Below, one piece after another: positions 16,191 to 25,082 of a stretch of DNA of 25,954 nucleotides. The position numbers and the translations under genes are program-made. The DNA is from JBHIFB01 sp046760905 (GTDB lineage: Bacteria > Gemmatimonadota > CAZMKB01), in assembly GCA_046760905.1 (NCBI GenBank), contig JBHIFB010000035.1, positions 1-25,954 on the forward strand, read 5' to 3'. The first letter of the stretch is position 1. Each line of letters opens with the position of its first letter. Under the pieces are notes generated by a model. The model was given only the letters and a program-made list of their open reading frames with translations, was not told the DNA's origin and made no database searches.

Positions 16191-17255
16191 ATGCTCAACC
16201 TGTCTAACGTGGTGGATGAAGGGCTCGCCTGGCTTGATGGAACAGGGCCGAATGCAGATATAGTGCTTTCCTCGAGGGTCCGCCTCGCACGGAACGTATC
16301 CGGTTATCATTTTCAATCCAATATCGGACCCCTTGAGAGCCAGGAGATCATGAAAAAGGTGGAAACAACTCTCAGTACTAGGGGGTATTTAAAAGAGGGT
16401 ATATTCATCGAGCTTGATCGGATAAATGACATCGATCGGAAGTTGCTGCTTGAGAGACATTTGATAAGCAGGGATCTACTCGGGAACTTTCAGAATTCCG
16501 GACTTGTAATTACGGATGGGGGGAGGTTGAGCCTCATGGTCGGGGAGGAGGATCATCTGAGAATTCAAAGCCTCATGTCGGGTTTCATCCTGGATGAGTG
16601 CTGGAAAAAAGTGGAACACCTCGAGAAGGATCTCGGAGAAACCCTCGATTACGCATATCATCCCAGATTCGGATTCCTGACTGCCTGTCCGACCAATACC
16701 GGCACAGGGATCCGGGCCTCGGTACTCATTCATTTGCCGGGACTTGTCCTTACGAAGGAGATCGGCAAAGTACTTAGAGGCATATCACAGATAGGGCTCA
16801 CATTCAGGGGCATATATGGTGAGGGGAGTGATGTCATGGGCAATTACTTCCAGATATCGAACCAGACATCACTCGGTAAAACGGAGGAGGAGCTCATAGA
16901 CCATCTGAGCAAAATCACAAAACAGGTTGTCGAATACGAGCTGAATGCAAGGGAGATTTTGATACGGGATGCTAGGGTACAGATCGAGGACAAAATATGG
17001 AGAGCTTATGGCATCCTTAGATTCGCAAGGGCTATCACACCGGAGGAAGGCATGAACCTTATGTCGGCCGTACGGCTGGGGGTTCAACTTAATGTTATAA
17101 AAGGTTTGAACATTTCCACCCTTAACAATATTCTGATGTTTTCTCAATACGGGCATCTGGAGTGGGAGGCGAACCGCCCGCTAAATAAGGCGGAACGGGA
17201 TGAAAGGCGAGCCGCGAAGATAAGAAGTCTTCTGGACAAAGAAGAGGCGCTCTGA
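16191..17255 (+). CDS. mcsB: Protein arginine kinase McsB
   Basis: 354 residues; phosphorylates arginines on damaged proteins, which marks them for ClpC-ClpP. Phosphagen-kinase-like motifs are present: SSRVRLARN (27-35), the GEEDHLR catalytic loop (118-124), CPTNTGTGIRASV with the active-site-region Cys166, RGIYGEGS and NQTSLGKTEEE. The C-terminal RDERRA (336-341) matches the RDxxRA phosphoarginine-binding allosteric site known in Bacillus/Geobacillus McsB. No key residue appears to be missing, so active kinase is expected. The gene lies 2 nt after mcsA. A hairpin whose loop is exactly the TGA stop spans 17243-17265. Confidence 0.95.
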   Translation: MLNLSNVVDEGLAWLDGTGPNADIVLSSRVRLARNVSGYHFQSNIGPLESQEIMKKVETTLSTRGYLKEGIFIELDRINDIDRKLLLERHLISRDLLGNFQNSGLVITDGGRLSLMVGEEDHLRIQSLMSGFILDECWKKVEHLEKDLGETLDYAYHPRFGFLTACPTNTGTGIRASVLIHLPGLVLTKEIGKVLRGISQIGLTFRGIYGEGSDVMGNYFQISNQTSLGKTEEELIDHLSKITKQVVEYELNAREILIRDARVQIEDKIWRAYGILRFARAITPEEGMNLMSAVRLGVQLNVIKGLNISTLNNILMFSQYGHLEWEANRPLNKAERDERRAAKIRSLLDKEEAL

Positions 17256-17265
17256 GAGCTCCTCT
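17243..17265 (+). other. Hairpin at the mcsB stop codon / clpC leader
   Basis: AAGAGGC... type inverted repeat: 17243-17247 pairs with 17261-17265, a C/T mismatch follows, then 17249-17252 pairs with 17256-17259, leaving the three-base loop TGA (17253-17255), which is the mcsB stop. There is no following T run, so it is not an intrinsic terminator. It could act in mRNA processing or in tuning mcsB/clpC ratios (inference). Confidence 0.35.
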
Positions 17266-17287
17266 GTCATAGAAAGGGGAATCAACA

Positions 17288-19738
17288 ATGGATAATAGGT
17301 TCACAGAGAGAGTGAGGAAGGTTCTATCGCTGGCTCGAGATGAGGCGGGTCGGTTACATCACGATTACATAGGTACCGAACATATCCTGCTTGGTCTGAT
17401 CCGTGAGGGCGAGGGAGTTGCAGCCGCCGTTCTCAAACATCTCAATGTAGATCTTGAATCATTAAGACTGAAGGTCGAAGAAGCCGTGGAAATGGGAGGG
17501 AGCACCCTAACGATCGGTGATCTTCCATATACATCACAGGCTAAGAAAGTGCTCGAGCTCTCCATCGATGAGGCACGTTCCCTGCATCACAGTTACGTCG
17601 GAACAGAACACATTTTGCTTGGTCTTCTGCGGGAGGAGAATGGGATTGCTGCCCAGGTGCTCCTCAGGGAGGGATTGACCCTCGATATGGCCAGACAGGA
17701 GATAATTAGGCTTCTCGGCGGGGATCTCCCCTCCGGTGCTGAGGAAGAGACCACTTTCAAGAAGAGATCGAAGACGCCGGCCCTTGATCATTTCTGCCGG
17801 GATTTGACGCAACTTGCAGTCGAAGGTAAGCTGGATCCTACTATAGGCCGTGAGAAGGAAATAGAGAGAGTCATCGAGGTCCTGAGCCGCCGAAAGAAGA
17901 ACAACCCGGTTCTCATAGGTGAGCCAGGTGTCGGGAAGACTGCGATTGTAGAGGGATTGGCGGACAGAATAGCGAAAGGAGATGTACCGCACAGCCTGAA
18001 GAACCATCGAGTCCTATGCCTCGATATGGCTGCCGTCATAGCAGGAACAAAATACCGTGGTCAGTTTGAAGAACGGCTCAAAGCCGTGATGAACGAGATA
18101 AATCAGGCGAATAATGTCATCCTTTTCGTCGATGAGCTCCACACATTAATCGGGGCCGGGGCGGCGGAAGGCGCGATTGATGCCTCAAACATGTTGAAAC
18201 CTGCGTTGGCCAGAGGCGAGCTTCAGTGTATAGGAGCTACTACACTGAATGAATACAGGAAGTACATCGAGAAGGATGGAGCATTCGAGCGACGTTTTCA
18301 AACAATAATCGTTAATCCACCAACCGTCGAGCAGACTATCGAGATACTCAAGGGTCTCAGGGAAAGGTATGAGAGTCATCACCGAATAAAAATCACCGAC
18401 GAGGCGAACATAGCTGCCGCCAGACTATCGGACAGGTATATCACCGATCGTTATCTCCCTGACAAGGCCATTGATGTGATAGATGAAGCCGGCGCAAGGG
18501 TCAGGCTTTCGGCTCAGGTACCGCCGGATGAGATAATCTCTATGGAAGAGGAACTGAAGAACCTTACCAAGAAAAAGGATAGGGCTATAAATGCCCAGGA
18601 TTACGAGAAAGCAGCAAGGCTCAGGGATGAGGAGAGGAAGTTGAGGAAAGAGCTCGAGGCCAGGAGGCAGGATTGGGTGAAGAGGCAGGAATCATCGAGA
18701 CTCGTCCTGAAAGGTGAGGACGTTGCCTTCATCATTTCTCGCTGGACGGGTATCCCCGTCATCAGGATTAGAGAAGATGAGAGCACCAGGCTCCTCAAGA
18801 TGGAGGAGGAATTACACAGATATGTGGTTGGACAGGATGCGGCGATCAATGCGATATCGAAGGCGATACGACGAACCAGGGCCGGCCTGAAGGATCCCCA
18901 CAGACCAATAGGATCGTTTATATTCGGTGGCCCGACAGGGGTCGGAAAGACAGAGCTCGCTAGGTCTCTGGCGAGATTCCTCTTCGATGATACGAGAGCG
19001 CTGATTCGTGTGGATATGTCCGAGTACATGGAGAAACATTCAGTCTCACGTCTGGTGGGAGCTCCTCCGGGCTATGTCGGTTACGAAGACAGTGGTTATT
19101 TGACGAAGGAAGTCAGGCGGAGACCTTATTCGGTCATCCTCCTCGATGAAATCGAGAAAGCACATCCGGATGTGTTCAATATCCTGCTCCAGGTTTTCGA
19201 TGAGGGACACCTCACAGATAATTACGGCAGGAGAATCGATTTCAAGAATTCTGTACTCATAATGACTTCAAATCTCGGGGCAAGGGATATAGCAAAAGGA
19301 ACCTCAAAGGTGGGTTTCGAGCAGAAGCGGGATGAACAGCAGGACTTTGACGTCCTAGAGGAAAAAGTGGGGGAAGCAATCCACAAAACCTTCAATCCCG
19401 AGTTCTTGAACAGAATAGATGAGGTAATCGTCTTCCATCCGCTTTCTACAGATGACATCGCCAAAATAATCGATATCCTAATGAGGGAACTGGAAGAGAG
19501 GTTGAAGGAGAAAGAGCTTACTCTCAAACTTACAGATGAAGCGCGCCAGTTCCTTATCGAGAAGGGGTTCGATCAGAAATACGGAGCGAGGCCTCTGAAG
19601 CGAGCCATCAGAAGATACCTGGAAGACCCTCTCTCAGAGGAGATACTTAGAGAAGAGTTTCATCCGGGTGATATGATAGAGGTGAGCAGAGGCGGAGAAG
19701 CTCTGGATTTCAAAGCGCTGACTGGTGTAGTTGAGTAG
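17288..19738 (+). CDS. clpC: ATP-dependent Clp protease ATP-binding subunit ClpC
   Basis: 816 residues, an AAA+ unfoldase. The N-domain is a tandem repeat (about 1-145) with two copies of GTEHILLGL; E31 and E107 match positions linked to phosphoarginine docking in Bacillus ClpC. D1 has Walker A GEPGVGKT (211-218) and VILFVDELHTLIGAG. The ClpC-type middle domain with a UVR-like stretch (AQDYEKAARLRDEERKL, about 436-453) follows. D2 has GGPTGVGKT (547-555) and VILLDEIEKAHP. The loop SKVGFEQ carries a VGF tripeptide of the ClpP-binding kind, so a ClpP partner is expected elsewhere in the genome. AAAGGGG lies 8 nt before the ATG. It follows mcsB by 32 nt. ClpA and ClpE are ruled out by the N-domain and middle domain. 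Confidence 0.97.
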   Translation: MDNRFTERVRKVLSLARDEAGRLHHDYIGTEHILLGLIREGEGVAAAVLKHLNVDLESLRLKVEEAVEMGGSTLTIGDLPYTSQAKKVLELSIDEARSLHHSYVGTEHILLGLLREENGIAAQVLLREGLTLDMARQEIIRLLGGDLPSGAEEETTFKKRSKTPALDHFCRDLTQLAVEGKLDPTIGREKEIERVIEVLSRRKKNNPVLIGEPGVGKTAIVEGLADRIAKGDVPHSLKNHRVLCLDMAAVIAGTKYRGQFEERLKAVMNEINQANNVILFVDELHTLIGAGAAEGAIDASNMLKPALARGELQCIGATTLNEYRKYIEKDGAFERRFQTIIVNPPTVEQTIEILKGLRERYESHHRIKITDEANIAAARLSDRYITDRYLPDKAIDVIDEAGARVRLSAQVPPDEIISMEEELKNLTKKKDRAINAQDYEKAARLRDEERKLRKELEARRQDWVKRQESSRLVLKGEDVAFIISRWTGIPVIRIREDESTRLLKMEEELHRYVVGQDAAINAISKAIRRTRAGLKDPHRPIGSFIFGGPTGVGKTELARSLARFLFDDTRALIRVDMSEYMEKHSVSRLVGAPPGYVGYEDSGYLTKEVRRRPYSVILLDEIEKAHPDVFNILLQVFDEGHLTDNYGRRIDFKNSVLIMTSNLGARDIAKGTSKVGFEQKRDEQQDFDVLEEKVGEAIHKTFNPEFLNRIDEVIVFHPLSTDDIAKIIDILMRELEERLKEKELTLKLTDEARQFLIEKGFDQKYGARPLKRAIRRYLEDPLSEEILREEFHPGDMIEVSRGGEALDFKALTGVVE

Positions 19739-19818
19739 GGGTTTTTAGTACAGGCTGTCACTTTCCAACCGAATTTCAGTTTCGTCCAGATAATAGAAGG
19801 AAGTACAGGCGGGAGGTT

Positions 19819-22110
19819 ATGTTCAGAAAATCGAATTATTCCCAAAAGTCGATTCCCCTCATTCCGATATTTCTGACGGCTATCCTTTGTGTCTCCACCC
19901 TCCATTCCCAGATCGTGGAAGAAATAGATGTCGTTGGGAACGATCGAGTCTCCAAGGCGAGGGTGTTGAATTCCATTCTGTTGAATGAGGGTGATGCTTA
20001 CTCGCCCCTGAAAGTTCAAAGGGCGATAAAGAGGCTTTTTTCAACCGGCTTATTCAGAGACATACAGGTATTCGGCGAGGAAATCGATGGCGGTTTGAAA
20101 TTGACCTTCCAGGTTATCGAAGCTCCTTCTATCGAATCGGTTGACGTAGAAGGTAATAGGAAGGTAAAGGATAAAAAACTCAGGGAATCGATTTCGATTC
20201 CTCGTGGGTCTCTGTTCAATCCTTCGCTCGTTCAGGAAACCGAGAACAAGATACTTGCTCTCTATGAGGAAGAGGGGTACTCACTCGCAAAGGTGGATTT
20301 CGAGGTGATGGACTCAGAAGAGGAAGGAAGGGTTATTCTTAAGATACACATCAACGAAGGGAAAAAGGTCAGAGTGAAGAGGATCAATTTCGAAGGGAAC
20401 AAGAATTTCTCAGATGGCACTCTCAGAAGCAAACTCGACACAGAGCAAGATGGATGGCTGCCGTGGCATGGCACAGATTACAAAGAGAGTGTGCTGGATG
20501 AGGATTTGGCCGAAAGGCTTCCTGAATTTTATCGGAAGAAAGGATTCATCGATTTCGCGGTATTGGGAACTTCGGTCAGGATTGATGAGGAGAAAGGGAG
20601 AGCATACATAGATATAAATGTAGATGAAGGGATTAAGTACAGGGTGGGGAAAATATCTTTCGTAGGGAATACGAGATTCGAGGATGACCTGCTTAAGATG
20701 AACGTATTCCTGAATGAGGGCTTAACGTACGATGAGGAGAGGTTCGAGAAATCACTGAGGGCTCTGTATGAGCTGTACGGGAACGAGGGTTACATTTATG
20801 CTTCCATCACACCCGATGTGTCGAAGAGGGAGGACAATCTCGATATCACTTACAGGATACATGAGGGTTCGCCCGCTCACGTCAGACAAATCCACATCGC
20901 TGGAAATAATGTCACCAGAGAAAAGGTAATCAGAAGGGAGCTCGTTATTCTTCCAGGTGATCTCTTTAAACAATCTTTGCTGATGAGAAGTTATCAGTCA
21001 CTGATGAACACAGGGTATTTCGAAAATGTTGACATAGGCCAGCAGCCAGTGGAAGGGGGCAGTGGTGATGTCGACCTCGTGCTTACGGTGAAAGAGCGTA
21101 GAACCGGTCAGGCAACAACCGGAGCCGGCTTTGGCGCGGGAGGTGGGCTTACGGGGTTTATAGAGCTTGCGCAATCGAATCTCTTCGGGAAAGGGCAGAA
21201 GGCAAGTGCACGTATCGAATTCGGAAGAAGGCAGAACAATGTCGAATTGAGCTTCACTGAGCCCTATTTCCGTGATACCCGTGTTTCACTTGGATTCGAC
21301 CTGTACAGAATCGACCAGTCCTTTATCAATGACCCTTTCAGGAGAAAGGCTACAGGTGGGGATGTAAGGGTTGGAGTCCCCGTGCCGGCTATGGATTACA
21401 CTAGGTTATACACTACTTATAAACTTGAAAGGTTCGATCTGAAGCCGAGAGGAGGGACACTCTCGCCGGATGATCCCATCTTCGAAGGATTCCCGAGATT
21501 GATGAGCAGCGTTACGTTTGCCCTCGTGAGAGACACGAGGGACAACATATTCCACCCAACTCGGGGAACCCGTCACAGTATCTCGTCAGAGTTCGCCGGT
21601 GGGATATTGGGTGGAAACACGAATTTTCAAAAATATCGATTCGACACGAGTTGGTCCATGCCAACCTTCTGGAATTTTGCATTAACCATGCGTCTCAAGA
21701 GCGGATTCGTTACCGGGTGGCGAGATGCCGATCCCATACCTTTGAACGAGATGTTCATTCTCGGAGGGATAGGCCCCGGCATTGAAGGGCTCAGGGGATA
21801 TCCGGACAGGATGGTTGGCCCAATGGAGAATGGGAGGATCACGAGAGGAAAGGCCTTTATCCTTTTCACTGCAGAACATGAATTGAAGATCACGGATCAG
21901 GTATATGGTGTCATGTTTTTCGATGCCGGAGATAACTGGTCAAGTCTCTCAGCCGCCAACCCAGCTAATCTTAAACGGGGTCTTGGCTTTGGTATAAGAA
22001 TTGAGATACCCGGTATGGGACCGCTGGGAATAGACCTGGGCTACGGCCTCGATCGAATAGACGGTCCTGGCTGGGAGACACACTTCACCTTTGGAAGCTT
22101 TTTCTACTAA
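19819..22110 (+). CDS. bamA: Outer membrane protein assembly factor BamA
   Basis: 763 residues; folds and inserts beta-barrel proteins into the outer membrane. Residues 1-31 are a signal peptide (cut near LHS-Q). About 32-425 hold five POTRA domains, each with the alternating pattern ending in ...EGxxxxVxxIxFxGN (e.g. EGIKYRVGKISFVGNTRF). From about 430 the 16-strand barrel begins (TTGAGFGAGGGLTGFIELAQSNLFGKGQ). The loop-6 motif is LRGYP (658-662) rather than the classic VRGF. The C-terminus ends in an aromatic (GSFFY), as expected. GGGAGG stands very close to the ATG, but no other start would keep the signal peptide. It lies 80 nt after clpC, the largest gap in this run, and 12 nt before skp. 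Confidence 0.94.
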   Translation: MFRKSNYSQKSIPLIPIFLTAILCVSTLHSQIVEEIDVVGNDRVSKARVLNSILLNEGDAYSPLKVQRAIKRLFSTGLFRDIQVFGEEIDGGLKLTFQVIEAPSIESVDVEGNRKVKDKKLRESISIPRGSLFNPSLVQETENKILALYEEEGYSLAKVDFEVMDSEEEGRVILKIHINEGKKVRVKRINFEGNKNFSDGTLRSKLDTEQDGWLPWHGTDYKESVLDEDLAERLPEFYRKKGFIDFAVLGTSVRIDEEKGRAYIDINVDEGIKYRVGKISFVGNTRFEDDLLKMNVFLNEGLTYDEERFEKSLRALYELYGNEGYIYASITPDVSKREDNLDITYRIHEGSPAHVRQIHIAGNNVTREKVIRRELVILPGDLFKQSLLMRSYQSLMNTGYFENVDIGQQPVEGGSGDVDLVLTVKERRTGQATTGAGFGAGGGLTGFIELAQSNLFGKGQKASARIEFGRRQNNVELSFTEPYFRDTRVSLGFDLYRIDQSFINDPFRRKATGGDVRVGVPVPAMDYTRLYTTYKLERFDLKPRGGTLSPDDPIFEGFPRLMSSVTFALVRDTRDNIFHPTRGTRHSISSEFAGGILGGNTNFQKYRFDTSWSMPTFWNFALTMRLKSGFVTGWRDADPIPLNEMFILGGIGPGIEGLRGYPDRMVGPMENGRITRGKAFILFTAEHELKITDQVYGVMFFDAGDNWSSLSAANPANLKRGLGFGIRIEIPGMGPLGIDLGYGLDRIDGPGWETHFTFGSFFY

Positions 22111-22122
22111 GGAGGTCAATAG

Positions 22123-22644
22123 ATGACACTGAGAACTGTCACGGGGGTTATGCTTGTTTCTCTGGTGCTGGGGAATTCCGTTCTCGCGCAGGAAATCAAG
22201 ATCGGGTATGTGGATGTCGAACGGATCATTGACAGCATCCCGGGCAAGGAGGAAGTGAGAAAGATTCTGGAGGAGGAGTCGGATGTGTGGAGGAGACAGG
22301 CAGAGGAGAAGATGAAAGAGCTACAGCAACTGAGAGACGATTACGAGAGCCAGAAGCTTATCCTGAGTCCTGAAAAGAAGAAGAGCAAAGAAGAGGAGAT
22401 ATCCCAGAAAGAAAAGGAATTTAACCAGCTTTGGATGGACCTGCAGGAGAAAGCTCAGAAGAGAAATGCAGAATTGACCCAGCCCATACTTGAGAAAGCA
22501 GAGAAAGCCATCAACGCCATTGCGGAGAGGGATAATTACGCTATAATATTTGATTCTAGCGTCTCCGCAATTGTTTTCGGGGTGGCGGAGCTGGACTTGA
22601 CGGATGAGGTGATAGAAGAAATCGGCCGTAGTACAGTGAAATAA
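22123..22644 (+). CDS. skp: OmpH/Skp-family periplasmic chaperone
   Basis: 173 residues. Signal peptide 1-22 (cut at VLA-QE), then the family start KIGYVDVERIIDSIPGKEEV, a long charged coiled coil (about 45-125), and a C-terminal strand region with NYAIIFDSSVSAIVFG. Skp trimers hold unfolded outer-membrane proteins and hand them to BamA, encoded just upstream. AAGGAGGTCAATAG begins inside the bamA stop codon region and places a strong Shine-Dalgarno site before the ATG, so the two genes are likely produced together. Family assignment is firm; trimeric chaperone function is by homology. Confidence 0.9.
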   Translation: MTLRTVTGVMLVSLVLGNSVLAQEIKIGYVDVERIIDSIPGKEEVRKILEEESDVWRRQAEEKMKELQQLRDDYESQKLILSPEKKKSKEEEISQKEKEFNQLWMDLQEKAQKRNAELTQPILEKAEKAINAIAERDNYAIIFDSSVSAIVFGVAELDLTDEVIEEIGRSTVK

Positions 22645-22678
22645 GAAGGATTGCAAATTCTGGAAGGTCAATCTGGCG

Positions 22679-23749
22679 ATGAGAACTTCATACACCCTTG
22701 CGGATATCGCTGACTTGATCAAGGGGGAATTGAAAGGAGATCCGCATAAGAAGATTACAGGCGTTAATACTATCGAGGATGCAAACGAAAACGAGATTGT
22801 CTACTTAAAGGATAGACGGTATCTTAAAAAACTTGAGGAAAGTAAAGCCGCAGCAGTTGTCATTTCTAAAAGCCAGAAGTGCAGGCACATGGATACTATC
22901 TCAGTCGATAGACCACGGCTTGCATTCATAAAAGTAGTCAGCTTGTTCCATCCGTCCGTCCCATCAACGAAGCCGGGAATCCATAAGACAGCCGTTATCA
23001 GTGAGAGTGCAACTGTTGGAGAACGAGTATCGATAGGCGCTTATGCCGTTGTTGGAGATGGTGTCAGACTTGGGAGAGGTGTCGTAGTCGGTTCTTTTTG
23101 TTATATCGGTGATGGTGTTGAGATAGGAGATGAATGTCACCTTTACCCAGCGGTCATCATAAGGGAGGAAGTCAAGATCGGTAATAGATGCATCATTCAT
23201 CCCGGGGCTATACTCGGGAGCGACGGATTCGGATTTGAAACTGATGACAGTGGCAGGCAACAGAAAATTCCGCAAGCGGGGAAGCTCATAGTTGAGGATG
23301 AGGTTGAGATAGGTGCAAATGTCTCCATAGACAGAGCGGCCCTTGGTACAACAGTAATTGGAAAGGGTGCTAAGCTTGACAATCTAGTTCATATTGCGCA
23401 TAATGTAAAAATTGGTGAAGATTCGATTCTCTGCGCACAGGTCGGTATCGCAGGAAGTACGAGGATAGGAAAAGGAGCAGTTCTCGCAGGTCAAGCAGGC
23501 CTTGTTGATCACCTCGAAATAGGAGACCGCGTAAGGATAGGCGCTCAAGCTGGTGTTACCAAGTCTGTGAAAGACAATGAAACGATATCTGGTTATCCCG
23601 CTAGGCCGCACAAAATTGCAATGAAGAGGGAAGCAATGCTCTCGCGTTTGGATAAAATGTATGGTCTAGTGAAGGAACTCAAGAGGAGAGTGGAAAAACT
23701 AGAGAGGGAAATTGCCGATGAAAAGGAAGGACGAGAGCGCGATCGATGA
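22679..23749 (+). CDS. lpxD: UDP-3-O-(3-hydroxyacyl)glucosamine N-acyltransferase
   Basis: 356 residues; third step of lipid A synthesis, adding a 3-hydroxyacyl chain from ACP to the glucosamine. The N-terminal uridine-binding domain (about 1-100, TLADIADLIKGELKGDP...GVNTIEDANENEIVYL) is followed by a left-handed beta-helix of hexapeptide repeats (about 101-320). The catalytic histidine is His241 in LVHIAHNVKIG; SDGFGFETD and SIDRAALGTTVIG are family landmarks. The C-terminus is an extended charged helix (KELKRRVEKLEREIADEKE). The Shine-Dalgarno site is weak (GGAAGGT about 12 nt upstream). It lies 34 nt after skp. Confidence 0.95.
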   Translation: MRTSYTLADIADLIKGELKGDPHKKITGVNTIEDANENEIVYLKDRRYLKKLEESKAAAVVISKSQKCRHMDTISVDRPRLAFIKVVSLFHPSVPSTKPGIHKTAVISESATVGERVSIGAYAVVGDGVRLGRGVVVGSFCYIGDGVEIGDECHLYPAVIIREEVKIGNRCIIHPGAILGSDGFGFETDDSGRQQKIPQAGKLIVEDEVEIGANVSIDRAALGTTVIGKGAKLDNLVHIAHNVKIGEDSILCAQVGIAGSTRIGKGAVLAGQAGLVDHLEIGDRVRIGAQAGVTKSVKDNETISGYPARPHKIAMKREAMLSRLDKMYGLVKELKRRVEKLEREIADEKEGRERDR

Positions 23750-23783
23750 GGTGGGAATTCTGATCGAGAAGGAAGTCAAGGAG

Positions 23784-25082
23784 ATGAGGCAGAGAACAAT
23801 CGCTAAAGAGGTTGGCATTTCAGGAAAGGGACTTCATACGGGCAATGAATGCCATCTTGTCTTCAAACCTGCTCCTGCGGACACAGGAATTGTCTTCATT
23901 CGAATGGATATCGATGGTGCCCCCGCGGTCCCGGCTTTGGTCGAGCATGTCTCAGATGTGGAGAGGGGAACAACTATCTCAGCTGATGATGTGGAGATTC
24001 ACACAGTCGAGCATGTCCTAGCTGCGATAACATCAATGGGGATAAATAACATAATTGTTGGATTGAATGCAAATGAACCGCCGGTTGGGGATGGCAGCGC
24101 ATTATCGTTTGTTGAGAAGCTGGATGAGGCGGGATTTAAGGAACAGGATGCAAGGCGGAAGGTATTGAAGATCGAGAAGCCTTTCTATTACTCTGAGGAC
24201 GGCGTCAACTTCCTGATTTTACCCAATGATAATTTTAAGGTGAGTTTTTACATAGATTACGAGAATCCGAATGTCGGGAGCCAGTTCGCATCAGTGGTGA
24301 TTAACAGGAGTAATTTCAAGAATGAGCTTGCACCAGCAAGGACATTCTGTTTCGTCGAGGACATAGAAGCACTCAAAACCGATGGCCTGATAAAAGGTGG
24401 CACTCTTGAAAACGCGGTGGTGATAGGGAGGGAGGGGATACTAAATCAAGATCCCCTCAGATTTCATAATGAATTTGTCAGACATAAAATTGTTGATCTC
24501 ATTGGAGATCTTTCGCTTCTTGGATCAGACTTAATCGCTCACGTCATATCTTCGAAATCTGGTCACCCATCGAACATAGAGCTGGTGAGGAGATTGAAGA
24601 AATTGAGCGCGGGTGCCGGCGTGGATATCACCCGTGGTAAAAAGATAAGATCTCTTGATATCGTGGAAATCCAGAAAATCCTACCTCACAGATATCCCTT
24701 TCTTCTTGTTGACAGAATCCTTGAACTCGAGGAGGGCAAAAGGGCAATCGGAGTCAAGAATGTAACACATAATGAATTCTTCTTTCAGGGACACTTCCCC
24801 GGTCACCCGGTGATGCCGGGCGTTCTTTGTATCGAAGCGATGGGGCAGGTTGGTGGAGTTCTTTTGATGAACTCGGTTCCGGATCCGGAAAACAAGGTTG
24901 TATACTTTATCTCCCTTGACAAGGTAAAGTTTCGGAAGCCGGTGAGGCCGGGTGATGTACTCAAATTCGAGCTCACCATGATGAAAATACGTGGAAAAAC
25001 ATGCAAGATGAGCGGAAAGGCATTTGTCAAAAAAGAGCTCGTCGCAGAAGCTGAAATGGTGGCAATGATAGTCGATAAATGA
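23784..25082 (+). CDS. lpxC/fabZ: LpxC-FabZ fusion: UDP-3-O-acyl-GlcNAc deacetylase / 3-hydroxyacyl-ACP dehydratase
   Basis: 432 residues with two enzymes in one chain. Residues 1-277 are LpxC, the committed step of lipid A synthesis: zinc ligands H77 (VEHVLAA), H234 and D238 (RHKIVDLIGD), general base E76 and H261 (KSGHPSN). Residues about 291-432 are FabZ of fatty-acid synthesis: LPHRYPFLLVDR, the catalytic GHFPGHPVMPGVL with His337, and IEAMGQ with Glu351. Both sites look intact. Such fusions are known in Bacteroidetes and relatives. The start at 23784 is preferred because it gives the usual LpxC N-terminus (MRQRTIAKEVGISGKGLHTG) and has AAGGAAG about 8 nt upstream; ATGs at 23712 and 23718 would overlap lpxD. 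The stop overlaps the lpxA start (ATGA). Confidence 0.95.
   Translation: MRQRTIAKEVGISGKGLHTGNECHLVFKPAPADTGIVFIRMDIDGAPAVPALVEHVSDVERGTTISADDVEIHTVEHVLAAITSMGINNIIVGLNANEPPVGDGSALSFVEKLDEAGFKEQDARRKVLKIEKPFYYSEDGVNFLILPNDNFKVSFYIDYENPNVGSQFASVVINRSNFKNELAPARTFCFVEDIEALKTDGLIKGGTLENAVVIGREGILNQDPLRFHNEFVRHKIVDLIGDLSLLGSDLIAHVISSKSGHPSNIELVRRLKKLSAGAGVDITRGKKIRSLDIVEIQKILPHRYPFLLVDRILELEEGKRAIGVKNVTHNEFFFQGHFPGHPVMPGVLCIEAMGQVGGVLLMNSVPDPENKVVYFISLDKVKFRKPVRPGDVLKFELTMMKIRGKTCKMSGKAFVKKELVAEAEMVAMIVDK

Noticed and set aside
22520..22547. TTGCGG-16-TATAAT inside skp as an internal promoter for lpxD
   Set aside because: The -10 is perfect, but the -35 matches only three of six bases and the spacer is short; it lies in coding sequence where the -10 can be explained by codons.
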